From contig CM074761.1 of the NCBI GenBank assembly GCA_037355855.1, positions 5,475,346-5,539,345 of the forward strand: a DNA stretch of 64,000 nucleotides, read 5' to 3'. Below the pieces are notes generated by a model. That model did not search any database and was not told the origin of the DNA. It was given only the letters and a program-made list of their open reading frames with translations. This DNA is from Pseudo-nitzschia pungens (taxonomy: Eukaryota; Bacillariophyta; Bacillariophyceae; Bacillariales; Bacillariaceae). Below are positions 30,253 through 40,968 of this stretch, one piece after another; positions within the stretch are counted from its first letter, which is position 1; each line of letters starts with the position of its first letter. The translations under genes and the position numbers were made by a program.

Positions 30253-30270
30253 TTCGAACAGGCACTACGA
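30253..30270 (+). repeat. 18-bp target-site duplication, right copy (L2 in A1)
   Basis: Second copy of TTCGAACAGGCACTACGA. It is read in pol frame as FEQALR, after which A1 pol resumes. Confidence 0.97.
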
Positions 30271-32775
30271 AAGGAGATCACCAGGCTCTGTGACATCGGG
30301 GTATTGGAAAAACTCCCCCACGATGACGACTCACCGTGGGCGTCCCCTACCTTCTGTCAACCCAAAAAGACAGGGGATATTCGGGTCCTTACGGACTTCC
30401 GGAAAATGAATGCAGCCATCCAAAGGAAGCCTTTCCCACTACCACGAATAGGGGAGACGATCCAAAGGCTCCAGAAGTTCAAGTCAGCTACGGCACTGGA
30501 CTTGTCCCAAGGATATTATACTATTCCCATCTGCAAGGAGAGCCAGAAAATCTGCTCAACCATCCTGCCGTGGGGAAAGTATGCCTACAAGCAACTGGCA
30601 ATGGGAATCGCATGCGCGCCCGATATCTTCCAATCAGTCATGATGAACCTGCTAGGGGACCTGGACTACGTCCTTGTCTATATTGATGATATCCTGATCA
30701 TTCAACGAGAGGGAGAATCCGAACAGGATCACCTCAACAAAATCAACACAGTCCTACAGAGACTGGACGACGCTGGCTTCCGAGCCAACCTCAGAAAATC
30801 CTTCTTCATGCAAAAAGAAGTGGAGTATTTGGGTTTTCTACTAACAACAGAGGGCATTCAACCCCAGCCAAAGAAACTGGAGGCGATGAAGTGCCTGGAG
30901 GCCCCCAAGAATACCAAGCAACTCAAGATGTTCCTTGGAATGGTAAATTTCTACCGGGACATGTGGAAGCGCCGCTCCCACATCCTGGCCCCCCTCAACA
31001 AGCTTGCAGGGAAAAAGGGAAAAATGAACTGGTACTGGGGCCCAGCAGAGCAGAAAGCTTTCATGGAGGCGAAGAGGATGCTCGCAGATGAAGCGAAACT
31101 TGCATTCCCAGACTTTACGAAACCATTTCATCTCTACTCAGACGCCAGCGACAGGCAACTGGGAGCAACTGTATGCCAAGATGGCAAGCCCCTTGGTTTC
31201 TACACCCGGAAGCTGAACTCGGCGCAGCTCAACTACACGGTTGGAGAAAAAGAACTCCTGGGCATAGTAGAAGGGCTAAAGGCGTTCGAAGGAATCCTAC
31301 GAGGACAAGAGGTGATTATCCACACAGACCACCTAAACCTACTGTACCAGCAGATGCCGACGCAGAGAATGGTCCGGTGGAGACTCCTCATGGAGGAGTT
31401 CCACCCGGTAGTCAAGCATGTGGCGGGCAAAGACAACGATGCAGCAGATGCACTATCACGACTGGATATTACGGATGACCCAGCGGACACAGTGGAATGG
31501 CTACCACCAAATAAGCCCCTCACCTACGCGGATGAGGAAGAGCACCTCCGGCAACTCCTATTCCCACTTGGAGAAGCGCCGGAAGAATTCCAGGGCAATA
31601 GTGCATTCCCACTTGCCCCGGACATGATTCAGTTCTACCAGCAACAGGACACAGGAATCGTGAATGCTCTGGAAAAAGACAACCGCCTAACCACCAAAAA
31701 TGTGGAAGGTTACAGTCTAATCCACAAGGAAGGGAAGATTCTGATCCCGGACAAACTCAAGGATAGAGTTATGGAATGGTACCACAGCATGTTGGTCCAT
31801 CCCGGAGAAAAGAGAATGGAACAGAGCATACGCTCAGTGTTCACCTGGAAAGGCCTACGGAAGGACGTTCAGGACCTCTGCAAACACTGCCACACGTGTC
31901 AGATGTTTAAGAAGAGTGGCCGGAAGAAGTATGGACTACTACCGGAAAAAGCAGCTGAGGTCACCAAATGGCAGAGGGTCAATGTGGACCTCTGGGGACC
32001 TGCAACTGTCCACAACAAAAATGGTAAAGACTACCAAATCCATGTCCTCACCATGGTGGACCCAGTGACCGGATGGTTTGAACTGGCTCACCTGAAGGAC
32101 TCCCCAAATGCAGCAGAAACTCAACGATTGTTGGACAGTACCTGGCTGGCAAGATATCCGCGCCCAAAGGAAATTGGCTTTGATGGCGGGAGTGAGTTCA
32201 AAGCAGAGTTCCAAGAGCTCTGCGAGAACATGGGGATGAAGAGAAAGCCCAGTGGGGCTTGGAACCCACAATCCAACTCGGTGTTGGAAAGGATCCATCA
32301 GGTATTAAAGGACTGTCTGTTGTCCTTCAACCTGGAAAACAGGGACCTCCACGAGGAGGACCCTTTTGAGGAATTCACCACCAAGGCAGCATATGCTATC
32401 AGAAGCGCCATCCATACCACCCTGGGGTACTCCCCAGCGCAACTGGTGTTTGGTCGAGACATGTTCATGCCGGTGAACTTCCCAGTGGATTGGGAAGCAA
32501 TCCAAGCAAGGAAGCAGAAAAGCATCCACAAGAGCAACATCAGGGAAAATCAGAAGAGGATCCCCCATGTCTATAAAGAAGGAGACTATGTCACCCTGGA
32601 AAGGAAGGGCATTATTCCAAAACTATCCTTCCCACGGCAAGGACCTTACAAGGTGCTCAAGGCCCATGATAATGGAACTGTAACTATTGAAACTGCTCCG
32701 TTTGTAACTGACCGGGTTAACATCAGGAGAGTCCATCCCTATTATTGCAGGGATAGCCCTGAACCAGAGAAGTAA
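30271..32775 (+). CDS. Element A1 pol, 3' part (RT, RNase H, integrase)
   Basis: Resumes at KEITRLCDIGVLEKL. RT motifs: LTDFRKMNAAI, LDLSQGYY, and the catalytic VYIDDILI at about 30680. RNase H: LYSDASDRQLGA (31137). Integrase: an HHCC-type zinc domain (HPGEKRMEQS... CKHCHTCQ), then VDLWGP, GFDGGSEF and VLERIHQ giving the D, D and E of the catalytic triad, and a C-terminal GPYKVLKAHDNGTV fold. Stop at 32773-32775. Nearly the same protein as A2 although many codons differ silently. Confidence 0.93.
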   Translation, partial: KEITRLCDIGVLEKLPHDDDSPWASPTFCQPKKTGDIRVLTDFRKMNAAIQRKPFPLPRIGETIQRLQKFKSATALDLSQGYYTIPICKESQKICSTILPWGKYAYKQLAMGIACAPDIFQSVMMNLLGDLDYVLVYIDDILIIQREGESEQDHLNKINTVLQRLDDAGFRANLRKSFFMQKEVEYLGFLLTTEGIQPQPKKLEAMKCLEAPKNTKQLKMFLGMVNFYRDMWKRRSHILAPLNKLAGKKGKMNWYWGPAEQKAFMEAKRMLADEAKLAFPDFTKPFHLYSDASDRQLGATVCQDGKPLGFYTRKLNSAQLNYTVGEKELLGIVEGLKAFEGILRGQEVIIHTDHLNLLYQQMPTQRMVRWRLLMEEFHPVVKHVAGKDNDAADALSRLDITDDPADTVEWLPPNKPLTYADEEEHLRQLLFPLGEAPEEFQGNSAFPLAPDMIQFYQQQDTGIVNALEKDNRLTTKNVEGYSLIHKEGKILIPDKLKDRVMEWYHSMLVHPGEKRMEQSIRSVFTWKGLRKDVQDLCKHCHTCQMFKKSGRKKYGLLPEKAAEVTKWQRVNVDLWGPATVHNKNGKDYQIHVLTMVDPVTGWFELAHLKDSPNAAETQRLLDSTWLARYPRPKEIGFDGGSEFKAEFQELCENMGMKRKPSGAWNPQSNSVLERIHQVLKDCLLSFNLENRDLHEEDPFEEFTTKAAYAIRSAIHTTLGYSPAQLVFGRDMFMPVNFPVDWEAIQARKQKSIHKSNIRENQKRIPHVYKEGDYVTLERKGIIPKLSFPRQGPYKVLKAHDNGTVTIETAPFVTDRVNIRRVHPYYCRDSPEPEK

Positions 32776-32784
32776 TTGTTACAG

Positions 32785-32799
32785 TACCATGGAGGAGCA
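32785..32799 (+). other. A1 polypurine tract region
   Basis: CCATGGAGGAGCA directly precedes the 3' LTR; the GGAGGAG core is the likely plus-strand primer. A2 has the same sequence with a one-base change (GGAGGAGTA). Confidence 0.6.
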
Positions 32800-32984
32800 T
32801 GCCGTGCACCGGAATACAGTCACGAGTCTACTCGGGACTGGATTAAGGTTGAGGATAAATTAGCGAGGCGTTGGAATCGCCGATTCCAAATGCCAATCGA
32901 AAGCAATAGCAATAGACTAATTGATAGAGCTCACAATTTGCATATCACTACTATTCTAATCACTAGTAGACCCGGGGTATGGCA
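32800..32984 (+). repeat. A1 3' LTR (185 bp)
   Basis: By eye identical to 16197-16381. Followed directly by the GGAAT duplication at 32985-32989. Confidence 0.95.
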
Positions 32985-35097
32985 GGAATCCCTTTTTATC
33001 AACCTCAACAGTGTTGAAGTCTATATTGATGACATTGGTATCTTCTCGCCTGACTTTCAATCTCACTGCAAAACTGTCTCCACTGTTTTGTCCATCCTGC
33101 AAGCCAACAACTTCTCTGTTAAGCCTGCCAAATGCCACTGGTTCCAACAACGCGCTCCTTGGCTTGGACATATCATCACCACCACTGGCATTCTTCCAAA
33201 TCCCAACAAGATTGCTCCCATTTTGAAACTTGCTTTCCCACAAAGCACCACTGATCTGCGTTCCTTCATTGGCATGATTAATTTTTATCGGGCTCATTGG
33301 CGCAAGCGCGCTGAGATTTTGGCTCCTCTCACTGCCCTCTCTGGCAAGGCTCGTGGACCGGTCAAGCCAACTCCTGAATTGCTTGCTGCCTTCAAAGCTG
33401 CCAAAACCATGATTGCTGAGGAAATTCTCCTCACATATCCTGATCCTAATCTCCCTTATGATGTCTACACTGATGCCTCCGATTATCAACTTGGTGCTGT
33501 GATTATTCAAAATGGTAAAATTGTTGCATGCTTCTCCAGGAAACTCACTTCCACTCAACTCAAATATCCAACCATTGACAAAGAAATGCTTTGCATTGTG
33601 GAAGTCTTCAAAGAATACCGGACTATTCTTTGGGGTGCAATTATTATTGTTTACACTGACCATGAAAACCTCACTTGTCAAAATCTCCAATCCAACAGAA
33701 TTATGACCTGGCGCATGCTCCTTGAAGATTTCAGTCCTGTTTTCAAGTTCATCCAAGGCAAAGACAACATCCTCGCTGATGCCCTCTCGCGCCTTCCCTT
33801 GGAGGAGGAGCAGGGTTTGCCTTCTGTTTCTCCTTCCAAATATTCCAAAGATCCAAACACTCAGCCAATCTCCAAGGTTGACACTTCCGATCTTTCCATT
33901 GCTGATCTTTTTATCAATTACCCTGCAGATCTTCCTGCATATCCTCTGCGTTTTGATGCTCTCTCCAAGGCTCAAGCAGCAGATTCCACCATCCAGAACA
34001 CCAAGCATTATTCTACCAAAGCTTTCGCTGGTACTGAACTCAAGGTTTATTCTAAAAACAACCAAACCAAAATTGTCCTTCCAAATGCGCTTGTCCAAGA
34101 CACCATCAACTGGTATCATCATGTACTTGGTCATGCAGGCGCTGAACGTTTGACACGAACTATATCCATCCACATTTATTCTCCAGGCCTCAAGGATGCT
34201 GTTGCTGAATATTGCAAGACTTGTGATGCTTGTCAACGCCACAAAAATACCCACATTTCTTATGGGCATCTTGCAACTCGTGAAGAACTCTCCATCCCTT
34301 GGGAAACTATTGCAATTGACACCATTGGCCCTTGGAATGTCAATATCCCAAATATTGGTAATGTTGAATTTAATGGTTTCACCATTATGGATATGTGCAC
34401 TAACCTCCTTGACATCAAACGTGCTCCACAAATGAATCCCTCAGGTAAAATGTCCATCTATGCATTAAACGATGCATGGCTTTCTCGCTATCCAAAACCC
34501 AGCAGATGCATTTTTGATCAAGGTTCTGAATACCTCAATGTTGATTTTCAATCTCACCTTATTAACCTTGACATCAAGCCTGTTCCAACCACAGTCAAAA
34601 ATCCTCAAGCCAATGCTGTTTTGGAACGTGTGCATGATACTATGAAATCCGCCATGCGCACTGAACTTTATGCTAATCCTCCTCAGGATTTGCAACAAGC
34701 TATTGACCTCATTGACAATGTTTTTGCCTCTGCTCAATTTGCTGTCAGATGCACTGTGCATAAAACATTTGGTGTTTCACCTGGAGCTATTGCCTTCCAT
34801 CGTGATATGTTCCTTCCAATCCCTATCATCACTGATATCAAACTCCTCAGATCCAAACGCCAATCTGTTATTGATCAGAATGCGCTCAGAGAAAACAAGC
34901 ATCGTAAACACCATGACTACAACATTGGTGATCAGATCATGATCTTCAACTACAAGACTGATGCGCTTGGTTCCAGAGCAATTGGCCCATTTACCATCAC
35001 TCAAGTCCACACCAATGGTACTGTATCTTTCCTTCGCAATGAGCATATCATTGAACGGATTAATCTCAGACGTATCAAGCCTTATCATTCCCCATGA
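32985..35097 (+). pseudogene. Element B gag-pol, 3' part (RT palm, RNase H, integrase)
   Basis: Starts with the right copy of the GGAAT duplication; true continuation is from 32990. RT catalytic VYIDDIGIF lies near 33020. RNase H: VYTDASDYQLGAV. Integrase: a GHAGAER...CKTCDACQRH zinc domain, then IDTIGPWN, FDQGSEY and VLERVHD supplying the D, D and E residues, and a C-terminal part with GPFTITQVHTNGTVSF. It ends HSP-TGA at 35097. This half has no lesion; the gene is broken by A1 and by the TGA at 15950. Confidence 0.88.
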
Positions 35098-35126
35098 GAT
35101 CTTTCCAAGTTCAACAAGATCTATCT

Positions 35127-35141
35127 CGAGAAGAAAGATAA
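35127..35141 (+). other. Element B polypurine tract
   Basis: Purine-rich CGAGAAGAAAGATAA sits directly before the TG of the 3' LTR, 30 bp after the pol stop, where the plus-strand primer should be. Confidence 0.65.
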
Positions 35142-35493
35142 TGTCGTATGTCCCAAAACTATGACACACAAGAAATATACAAGAAACAAACCATTTATAT
35201 TTTAAGAAACAAAACAATGTTTCTATCAACTTCAAGGTTCTCTATGACTGATGTCCCCGACTCAGGTTCTCTATGACTCTAGGTTCTTTGAAGAACTGTT
35301 CTTTATGTTCTTCAAGACCATTCCGAGTTTCTCTACGTCTGTTTGAATTCTTTCAACACGGCTTTGTACGAGAAACATTCTATTTTATCTTTTATCTAAT
35401 TTCATTCATAATTCCTTAATTCAGAAATTATCAACATAACTATTTCTATCTTCTATCTTCGGTCGTTTTCTTCTGGTTTCCAGAGATACGACA
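35142..35493 (+). repeat. Element B 3' LTR (352 bp)
   Basis: Defined by an 8-bp inverted terminal repeat, TGTCGTAT at the left and ATACGACA at the right, with the canonical TG...CA ends. It follows a polypurine tract. No second copy was found in the window, so the limits rest on these signals alone. Internal near-repeats AGGTTCTCTATGACT occur at about 35236 and 35264. Confidence 0.75.
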
Positions 35494-36248
35494 ATAGTAT
35501 CCTCTAAAAAAAGGTACGTATTACGTATTCAAGGAGAGAAGAATTGGGAGGAAGTTTCTAAATCGAATGAAGAACTAAGCCTTACTGTAAGGTAACCTTA
35601 CTTCTTTTTCACTACAACAAAAACTCCGAATAAATGCAGGAAGTTCATCTTCCTTCATGGCACACGGATAACGGTCAAAGAAACCGATTTTTGAATCGTA
35701 CGGTAGTGTCCGACGGAAAGCATATACAGTATCTGTATTTATTGACAGTCGGCGATCGTGCCAACCGATACCTTTATGCACCATACAATGAGTCATTCCC
35801 GTAACCGTCGAGCAGCAGCGTTTTTCCTTGCAATCATGCGCGAGATTTCAAAGTGGTTCTCGCAAAATTCGAGCAGCTCGACACTAAGAAACACTAGTTA
35901 AATTTTTAGGTTCCAAATCGCACCTCCCCTGATTTCAGAAACCCTTATCCTAAAAAAAGAACCCATTAAATTATCTTCTATAATTTGTCCATACATGAAT
36001 AGAATCTGATATTCCCACTGAGAACCACACGAATAGGATTTCAAAATAGCTTTTACCAGACCATTCTTCTTGTGTCCAATCGTGCTTTACTTACTGATAA
36101 AAATTGCAATCCATATTTTATAGCGTGATAAAGTTGCAATCATTAAAAATAGATCGAACTGCTGAGTTTCATAATTCAAAATCACGCTTATCCTCAATAA
36201 ATAGCAATACCTTCATCCCAGCACCAAATCTAACGAATAAGAAGTACA
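35494..36248. other. AT-rich spacer upstream of the Crypton gene
   Basis: No gene recognised. One copy of the dispersed AAGGTAACCTTA palindrome occurs near 35590. It may contain the Crypton promoter; no TIRs are expected because Cryptons lack them. Confidence 0.5.
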
Positions 36249-38601
36249 ATGGAAGACGCCAGAGAATCATTTGAAGAGCTATACCGACGCAATAATTGGG
36301 TTATGAGCCCAGTGCCTCATGTCCCGGGTCCAATGACCCAGGACGCTGCACTTGGACTTCTGGAAATGGTTGCACAAGAAACAAAAGAGAGACCAGATCC
36401 CTTGGATGGTGTTGGGGCACAGATCACCTTCGCCAACGAAGATGAGAACCCGAACGAACACCAATCCAGAAGTGCCGGCATTGACAACGTCAGCAATCCC
36501 GTAAATAATCAAACAATTGCTTCTTTCTGTACACCGCAGAATCAACCAAAACAATCACGACCTGCAAGAGTTTCTTTGGGCCCCAACAGCAGCTCTGTAA
36601 AGAAGGTAAGGATCAACAATCCATACGCGAAGAAGACCTACAAAAACACCAGAAGTGGGCAAACCGGCAGCAGGAGAGTTCTGCCACAAGCCCCAAAGGC
36701 CATAGCAGAAACAAAAGAACCAGAAGAACACGAAGACAAAGAAGACAAAGAAGAAGAAGAACAAAATGGATTAAGAAGCAAAAAAGAAGAGGACGACCGA
36801 ACCTTGGAATACACAAAAAAGATCCTGAACAATTCGAACCACTTTAACACCTTCGGCACCGACAAGTTTGTCAAGGCTGAAGCCAATACAGACAAATATG
36901 CAAAGAAAGTTAGAAACACCCATGATCAATTCATTCGAATTGTTGCTGATGCAACAGATCCGAAAAAGAACACCCCAGGAGACGAGGTTCTACATGAAAT
37001 GTTCACAACAAAGGTGTTGATGAAGGATGGTCTTATGACGGATTATCTCTTCTATAACAATATTAGCGGAGACGTGAACAAGCAAAAGCGAACAATCCTT
37101 GACCAAGCTTTGAAAATATGGACTACCAATATTAAGAACAGCAATACAGGGAAGCCATTAGACACCAATTCCCACAGCACGTACATCCGGCAACTATTCT
37201 CTGCCTTCCATCAGCGCGACGTCAAATTCAAACAGAGTAGTTTCAAATTCCAAGGAGGCTTTTGCGCTGTTGTCAAGAAGGATTGGAATGACAAGAGGAG
37301 AGACGATCCCACTCTTGGAACCAAAAGAACTAAAGCTGAGTTCGATGAGTTTGTCGATGAGAAATTTCGGAAGGTGATTGATGATCAACTCTACAAGCCA
37401 TACATTGACATGACTGACTTGCTGAAGCTCTTGACCATGGAATTAGGTCGGCAGTTTGGAATCCGGGGACGCGATGAGCTTGTTACTCTCTTGTGGTCCT
37501 ATGTGAAGATGGGAACGTTTCAACATGGACACATGAAGGGTCTCAAGTACGCTATCATTGGTCCCAGGGGTGGATTCGACAAGTCCCATCAATTGAATAT
37601 GGACAACCCTACGATTACAAAGCAGTTTCCAATGGTTGTAGAAGACCCAGAGAACCCAAACTGTGTTGTCAAGTTGATTTTTTTCTATCCATCCAAGTGT
37701 TCTCCAAATCAAAAAAGATTCTTTTGCCACGTAAACCATGCCAGAAAGAAGACGAATCCATATTGTTTCAAAGGAAGTAGTCCTTGTGGAGCGGATAGTA
37801 TCAGAAAGTGGGTTCGCGAGTTCGCTGAAGTTGCTGATTTCAAGGATTGGGAGAAGTATACTCCACACGACAATCGGCACCGATGCTGTACTATTCTTGC
37901 TTCCGATCTAGATGTCCCAGAGAAGGTCCGAATGGATCATCTTCGACACAAGCATGCGAAGTCTTCACATCCTTATATCCATCAGAACTCAAAGGTGCAA
38001 CAAAAAGTCCAAGGTAGTTTGAGTTCTGGACTCCACAGGGAGAAGAATCTCCCCATTTCCGGCAACAACAGCAACACATCTCCTCCTGACAAGAAGGAAG
38101 TCGACGTCATCGTTGTTGAGGAGAAAGAGAACATTCCAGACCGACTAGAATCTAAGCCCGCCTCGACCAACAAGTCACCAAGAAAGAAAGAAATTTCCCC
38201 ATCGAAAGAAGAATTGAAAATGCTGATCGAAAAGAGAAAAAAAAACAGCAAAGATCTCAAGAAGGAAAACAAGAAGCAACGGACCAAAATCGAAGACGCT
38301 GAACAGCAAAAAATACAGTTGAAGATGGATCTACAGGTTTCTAAAGATATTACTGAATCGCTGACAAAAGAGATTGAACACCTTTGTCAACTCATTAGAG
38401 ATTGCAATGCACAGAAGGATGCCCAAACAGATGCCCTAAACGAAGAGCGAAGCAAACACGCTGCTACCATTGCTGCCCTCCAAGAGAAGGAACATGGATT
38501 TGCAGAAAAGTTGGATGAAGCGACAATGAAGGCGGTAGCAGAAGCAAAGAAAGACGCAGAGGATAGCTACAAAATGGCTCGCATGGAATGGAGAACAGAG
38601 A
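36249..38601 (+). pseudogene. Crypton-type tyrosine recombinase, main part, interrupted by A2
   Basis: Encodes a DNA-integrating tyrosine recombinase. The first 200 residues are hydrophilic, with an Asn/Pro/Lys-rich region and an acidic stretch (150-185). Residues about 205-400 resemble a core DNA-binding region. The catalytic part shows GIRGRDELVTLLW (Arg near 406-408), PHDNRHR (H540-x-x-R543), a further His pair in DHLRHKH (564-569) and the likely nucleophile Tyr576 in SSHPYIHQ. This is the R...HxxR...H...Y pattern of the family. From about 640 on is a long Lys/Glu-rich coiled coil. The gene is cut at residue 785 by A2 and continues at 44465; joined it gives 840 residues and a stop, so it was intact before the insertion. 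The start at 36249 is the first ATG of the open frame. Confidence 0.82.
38597..38601 (+). repeat. Target-site duplication AGAGA, left copy (A2 in Crypton)
   Basis: AGAGA precedes the A2 5' LTR and recurs at 44460-44464 after the 3' LTR. Confidence 0.95.
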
Positions 38602-38794
38602 TGCCGTGCACCGGAAGACAGTCACGAGTCCACTCGGGATTGGATTAAGAATAAGGATAAAAACAATTAGCGAGTCGACGGAATCGCCGACTGCTCTGGA
38701 GAGCTCTTAGAACTGCAACAGATAGACTAACCAATAGAGCTCACAATTTGCATATCACTACTGTTCTAATCACTAGTAGACCCGGGGTATGGCA
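38602..38794 (+). repeat. A2 5' LTR (193 bp)
   Basis: Starts TGCCGTGCACCGGAAG, ends CCCGGGGTATGGCA. Shares its ends with the A1 LTR; the centre differs but also has an inverted repeat (AGTCG...CGACT). Confidence 0.96.
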
Positions 38795-39534
38795 TGATTT
38801 TAAAATCAAGCTGAGCGCTGATGACCATGAGCAGAAAGGTACCGATCGATCAAAAAGGACGACGAGACCGAAAGACTGCCAAAAATGGAGGCGCAGAGAA
38901 GCAAAAACAGGGAGAAGGATATCCAGTGTCTGCAGCACAAGGAAGACCGACCCCAGCAACTGTTGGCGCCCAAAGAAGGGAGCAACAGCAGCAACAGAGA
39001 CACCTGAGTACCTAAACAGGACCATGGTCGACAACAAAGAAATAATCGAAAATAATGAGTGTCGAAAAAGAGACACATAATCCAGTGAGTGGACTAGTTG
39101 GACCAACACCGAGTGGACGGACAGACCAAAAAGGGTATGCCGACCAAAACCAGAACATATAAATATCCGGACAGGTATAGAATAAATACCTAAACACCAC
39201 TAATCCCACGGGAAACGGGAAGTGGGACCGGCCCGGTGACGACTTAATAGAGAAGCAACGCCGGAGAACCACGGGAACCGAATCCCACGAAATAAAAAAC
39301 AGAAACAACTCCGGGGAACCACAGGATTCCCGTGAGCTAAAGAGAGAAACAACTCCCACCTCTGAACAAACCAGGGGGAGAATCAGTTACAACACGAGTT
39401 ATCACGAGAGCAGTGAAAACCCAGCAAACAAACTGGAGGACCTGAGCAATCACTTTTTGCTCAATCGCAACACAAACAGCAAAAATAACAGAAATACTGT
39501 AACTAAACTAAACTAAAATAAAAACTGATTAACC
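38795..39534 (+). other. A2 untranslated leader
   Basis: 740 bp, alignable with the A1 leader. It begins TGATTTTAAAATCAAG, the same palindrome in the primer-binding position as in A1. No open frame of interest. Confidence 0.75.
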
Positions 39535-40968
39535 ATGGCGGCTAAAGGAACCAAACTGAAGCCCTTTAACATCGTTCGGGAGGATTGGCCAGAAGACGCC
39601 ACCACCGTAAAGATGAATGTAGACAGTGAACAGGGTGGAATCGCATTCAGTGACTACCTGAAAGTTCTCAATGGTACTGAAAGACCAGAACTCTTCCTCA
39701 TCTGGAAAAGAGACTTTGACCAGAAAATTGCTGGCAATGACAAACTCCACGGAGACCAGAAACTGGAGGTTCTACAAAGAATCCTCACTACCGAGGCTCT
39801 CGGACTTGTCCAACGGACACTCCAGCGGACCTACTTGGCAGAACCGAACCACAAGATCCACAGTACCAAACGAGTACAGAGAAAGATCCAGGAAATCGAA
39901 CAACGAGACCAGGCAAACATCCTATTATCGATGGGACAAGACGCAACTCCCACGGGAGCCACCAAGGAAAAGGCAAAGGAGAAATCTCCAAACGCCGACA
40001 AAACCGACACAGCCACGGCGAGATCGGACAAAGAATCGGAGACCGACAACAACCTCGAGTCCCCCATCCCAAAGAAAAAGGTCGCAAGCGCCCTCACCCA
40101 GTACTACCAATCCCAGGAGTACAGAAAGGATGTCTTGGAGGAGTGCATGCATGCCCTCAAGCTCAAAATCTTTGGCAATGACCAAAACGGCAGACGCTCG
40201 TACATCATCCTTCGACGATTCATGCGAGGCATGCGCGTCGACCTCAAACATGGCATCAGAGCCTGGGCCAACAGAATGGCCGAGCTCCAAAGCTACCTCC
40301 CCGAATGCCTCTGGGAATGTGGCAGTGACCAAATGGAAACACCAAGAAGTTTCACCCAAGGAGAACTGAAGGAAATATTAGATTCCAATATGACCCACTC
40401 CCAACGCGAGAAACTGGAACACATTAGTTGGGACCTCTACACCCACTCCTTTAACACCACTATCGACAAGCTCGAAAATCTGGAAATCACCATCCGAAAG
40501 GAAGCACTAATGCACCAACGCCTCACCGATCTCGAAAAGCAGACCGGCGTCGCCAAGAAGACTCCCAAGGCCGCATCTGGGGGAGGAACCCACCACGGGA
40601 AATCCCCTGGCAAAAAGAAGCGCCCTGCGGACAACAGCAACAAACAGCTATGCAAGACCTGCGGCAAGGTCCACGCCGGCAAATGCTGGAAACTAACCGG
40701 CGGACCCCCCAAGAAGGGAAAGTTCGACCGGGAGACGCTCAACTTGCTCAAGGAGCATTTTGTAGCAAAGGAAGACTCAGACAACGAGCAGTACTCCAAA
40801 CCCCACTGGGGAAGGAACTTATCAAATCACGAGTACTCCTATGTACTGGCCACGGCCCAAGCCGACCACGAAGTCTCCGATGACGAGATCGACATCTCTG
40901 ATCGGGAACTCAAAGAGTACAGAAGAAAGTACAGAAAAACCTTCAAAAAGAAAGGATCCCACAACTGA
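39535..40968 (+). CDS. Element A2 Gag
   Basis: 477 residues, start MAAKGTKLKPF. Same architecture as A1 Gag: a conserved N-terminal 100 residues, a variable Ser/Thr/Lys-rich middle (about 125-180), a conserved C-terminal third, then a basic patch and the short zinc knuckle CKTCGKVHAGKC near residue 373. The C-terminus (KYRKTFKKKGSHN) is followed by TGA and the ATG of pol in the same frame. Confidence 0.93.
   Translation: MAAKGTKLKPFNIVREDWPEDATTVKMNVDSEQGGIAFSDYLKVLNGTERPELFLIWKRDFDQKIAGNDKLHGDQKLEVLQRILTTEALGLVQRTLQRTYLAEPNHKIHSTKRVQRKIQEIEQRDQANILLSMGQDATPTGATKEKAKEKSPNADKTDTATARSDKESETDNNLESPIPKKKVASALTQYYQSQEYRKDVLEECMHALKLKIFGNDQNGRRSYIILRRFMRGMRVDLKHGIRAWANRMAELQSYLPECLWECGSDQMETPRSFTQGELKEILDSNMTHSQREKLEHISWDLYTHSFNTTIDKLENLEITIRKEALMHQRLTDLEKQTGVAKKTPKAASGGGTHHGKSPGKKKRPADNSNKQLCKTCGKVHAGKCWKLTGGPPKKGKFDRETLNLLKEHFVAKEDSDNEQYSKPHWGRNLSNHEYSYVLATAQADHEVSDDEIDISDRELKEYRRKYRKTFKKKGSHN

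Larger units (their letters stand above)
16197..32984 (+). mobile_element. Ty3-like LTR retrotransposon A1 (carries LINE L2)
   Basis: It is bounded by apparently identical 185-bp LTRs (TG...CA) and a GGAAT duplication, and lies in the RT region of element B. Without the LINE and one target copy it is 5,826 bp, close to A2 (5,858 bp). Gag and pol are open; pol is interrupted only by the LINE. Identical LTRs mean the A1 insertion is recent, and the LINE inside it is younger still. Confidence 0.95.
13646..35493 (+). mobile_element. Ty3-like LTR retrotransposon B, host of the nested insertions
   Basis: B has a leader from about 13646, a single Gag-Pol frame from 13772, a polypurine tract and a 3' LTR ending at 35493. 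It is split by A1 at 16197-32984. Domain order (Gag, protease, RT, RNase H, integrase) and the integrase position after RNase H place it in the Ty3 (Metaviridae-like) group. No 5' LTR or primer binding site was found: the leader begins where LINE L1 ends, so the 5' end is deleted or displaced. The base after the 3' LTR begins ATAGT, a possible target duplication whose partner is missing. Confidence 0.85.

Noticed and set aside
32776..32984. N-terminal extension of B pol through the A1 3' LTR
   Set aside because: The frame happens to be open through the LTR; real B coding resumes only after the target duplication.
32956..34431. 491-residue minus-strand ORF within element B pol
   Set aside because: Shadow of the RT/RNase H/integrase coding strand.
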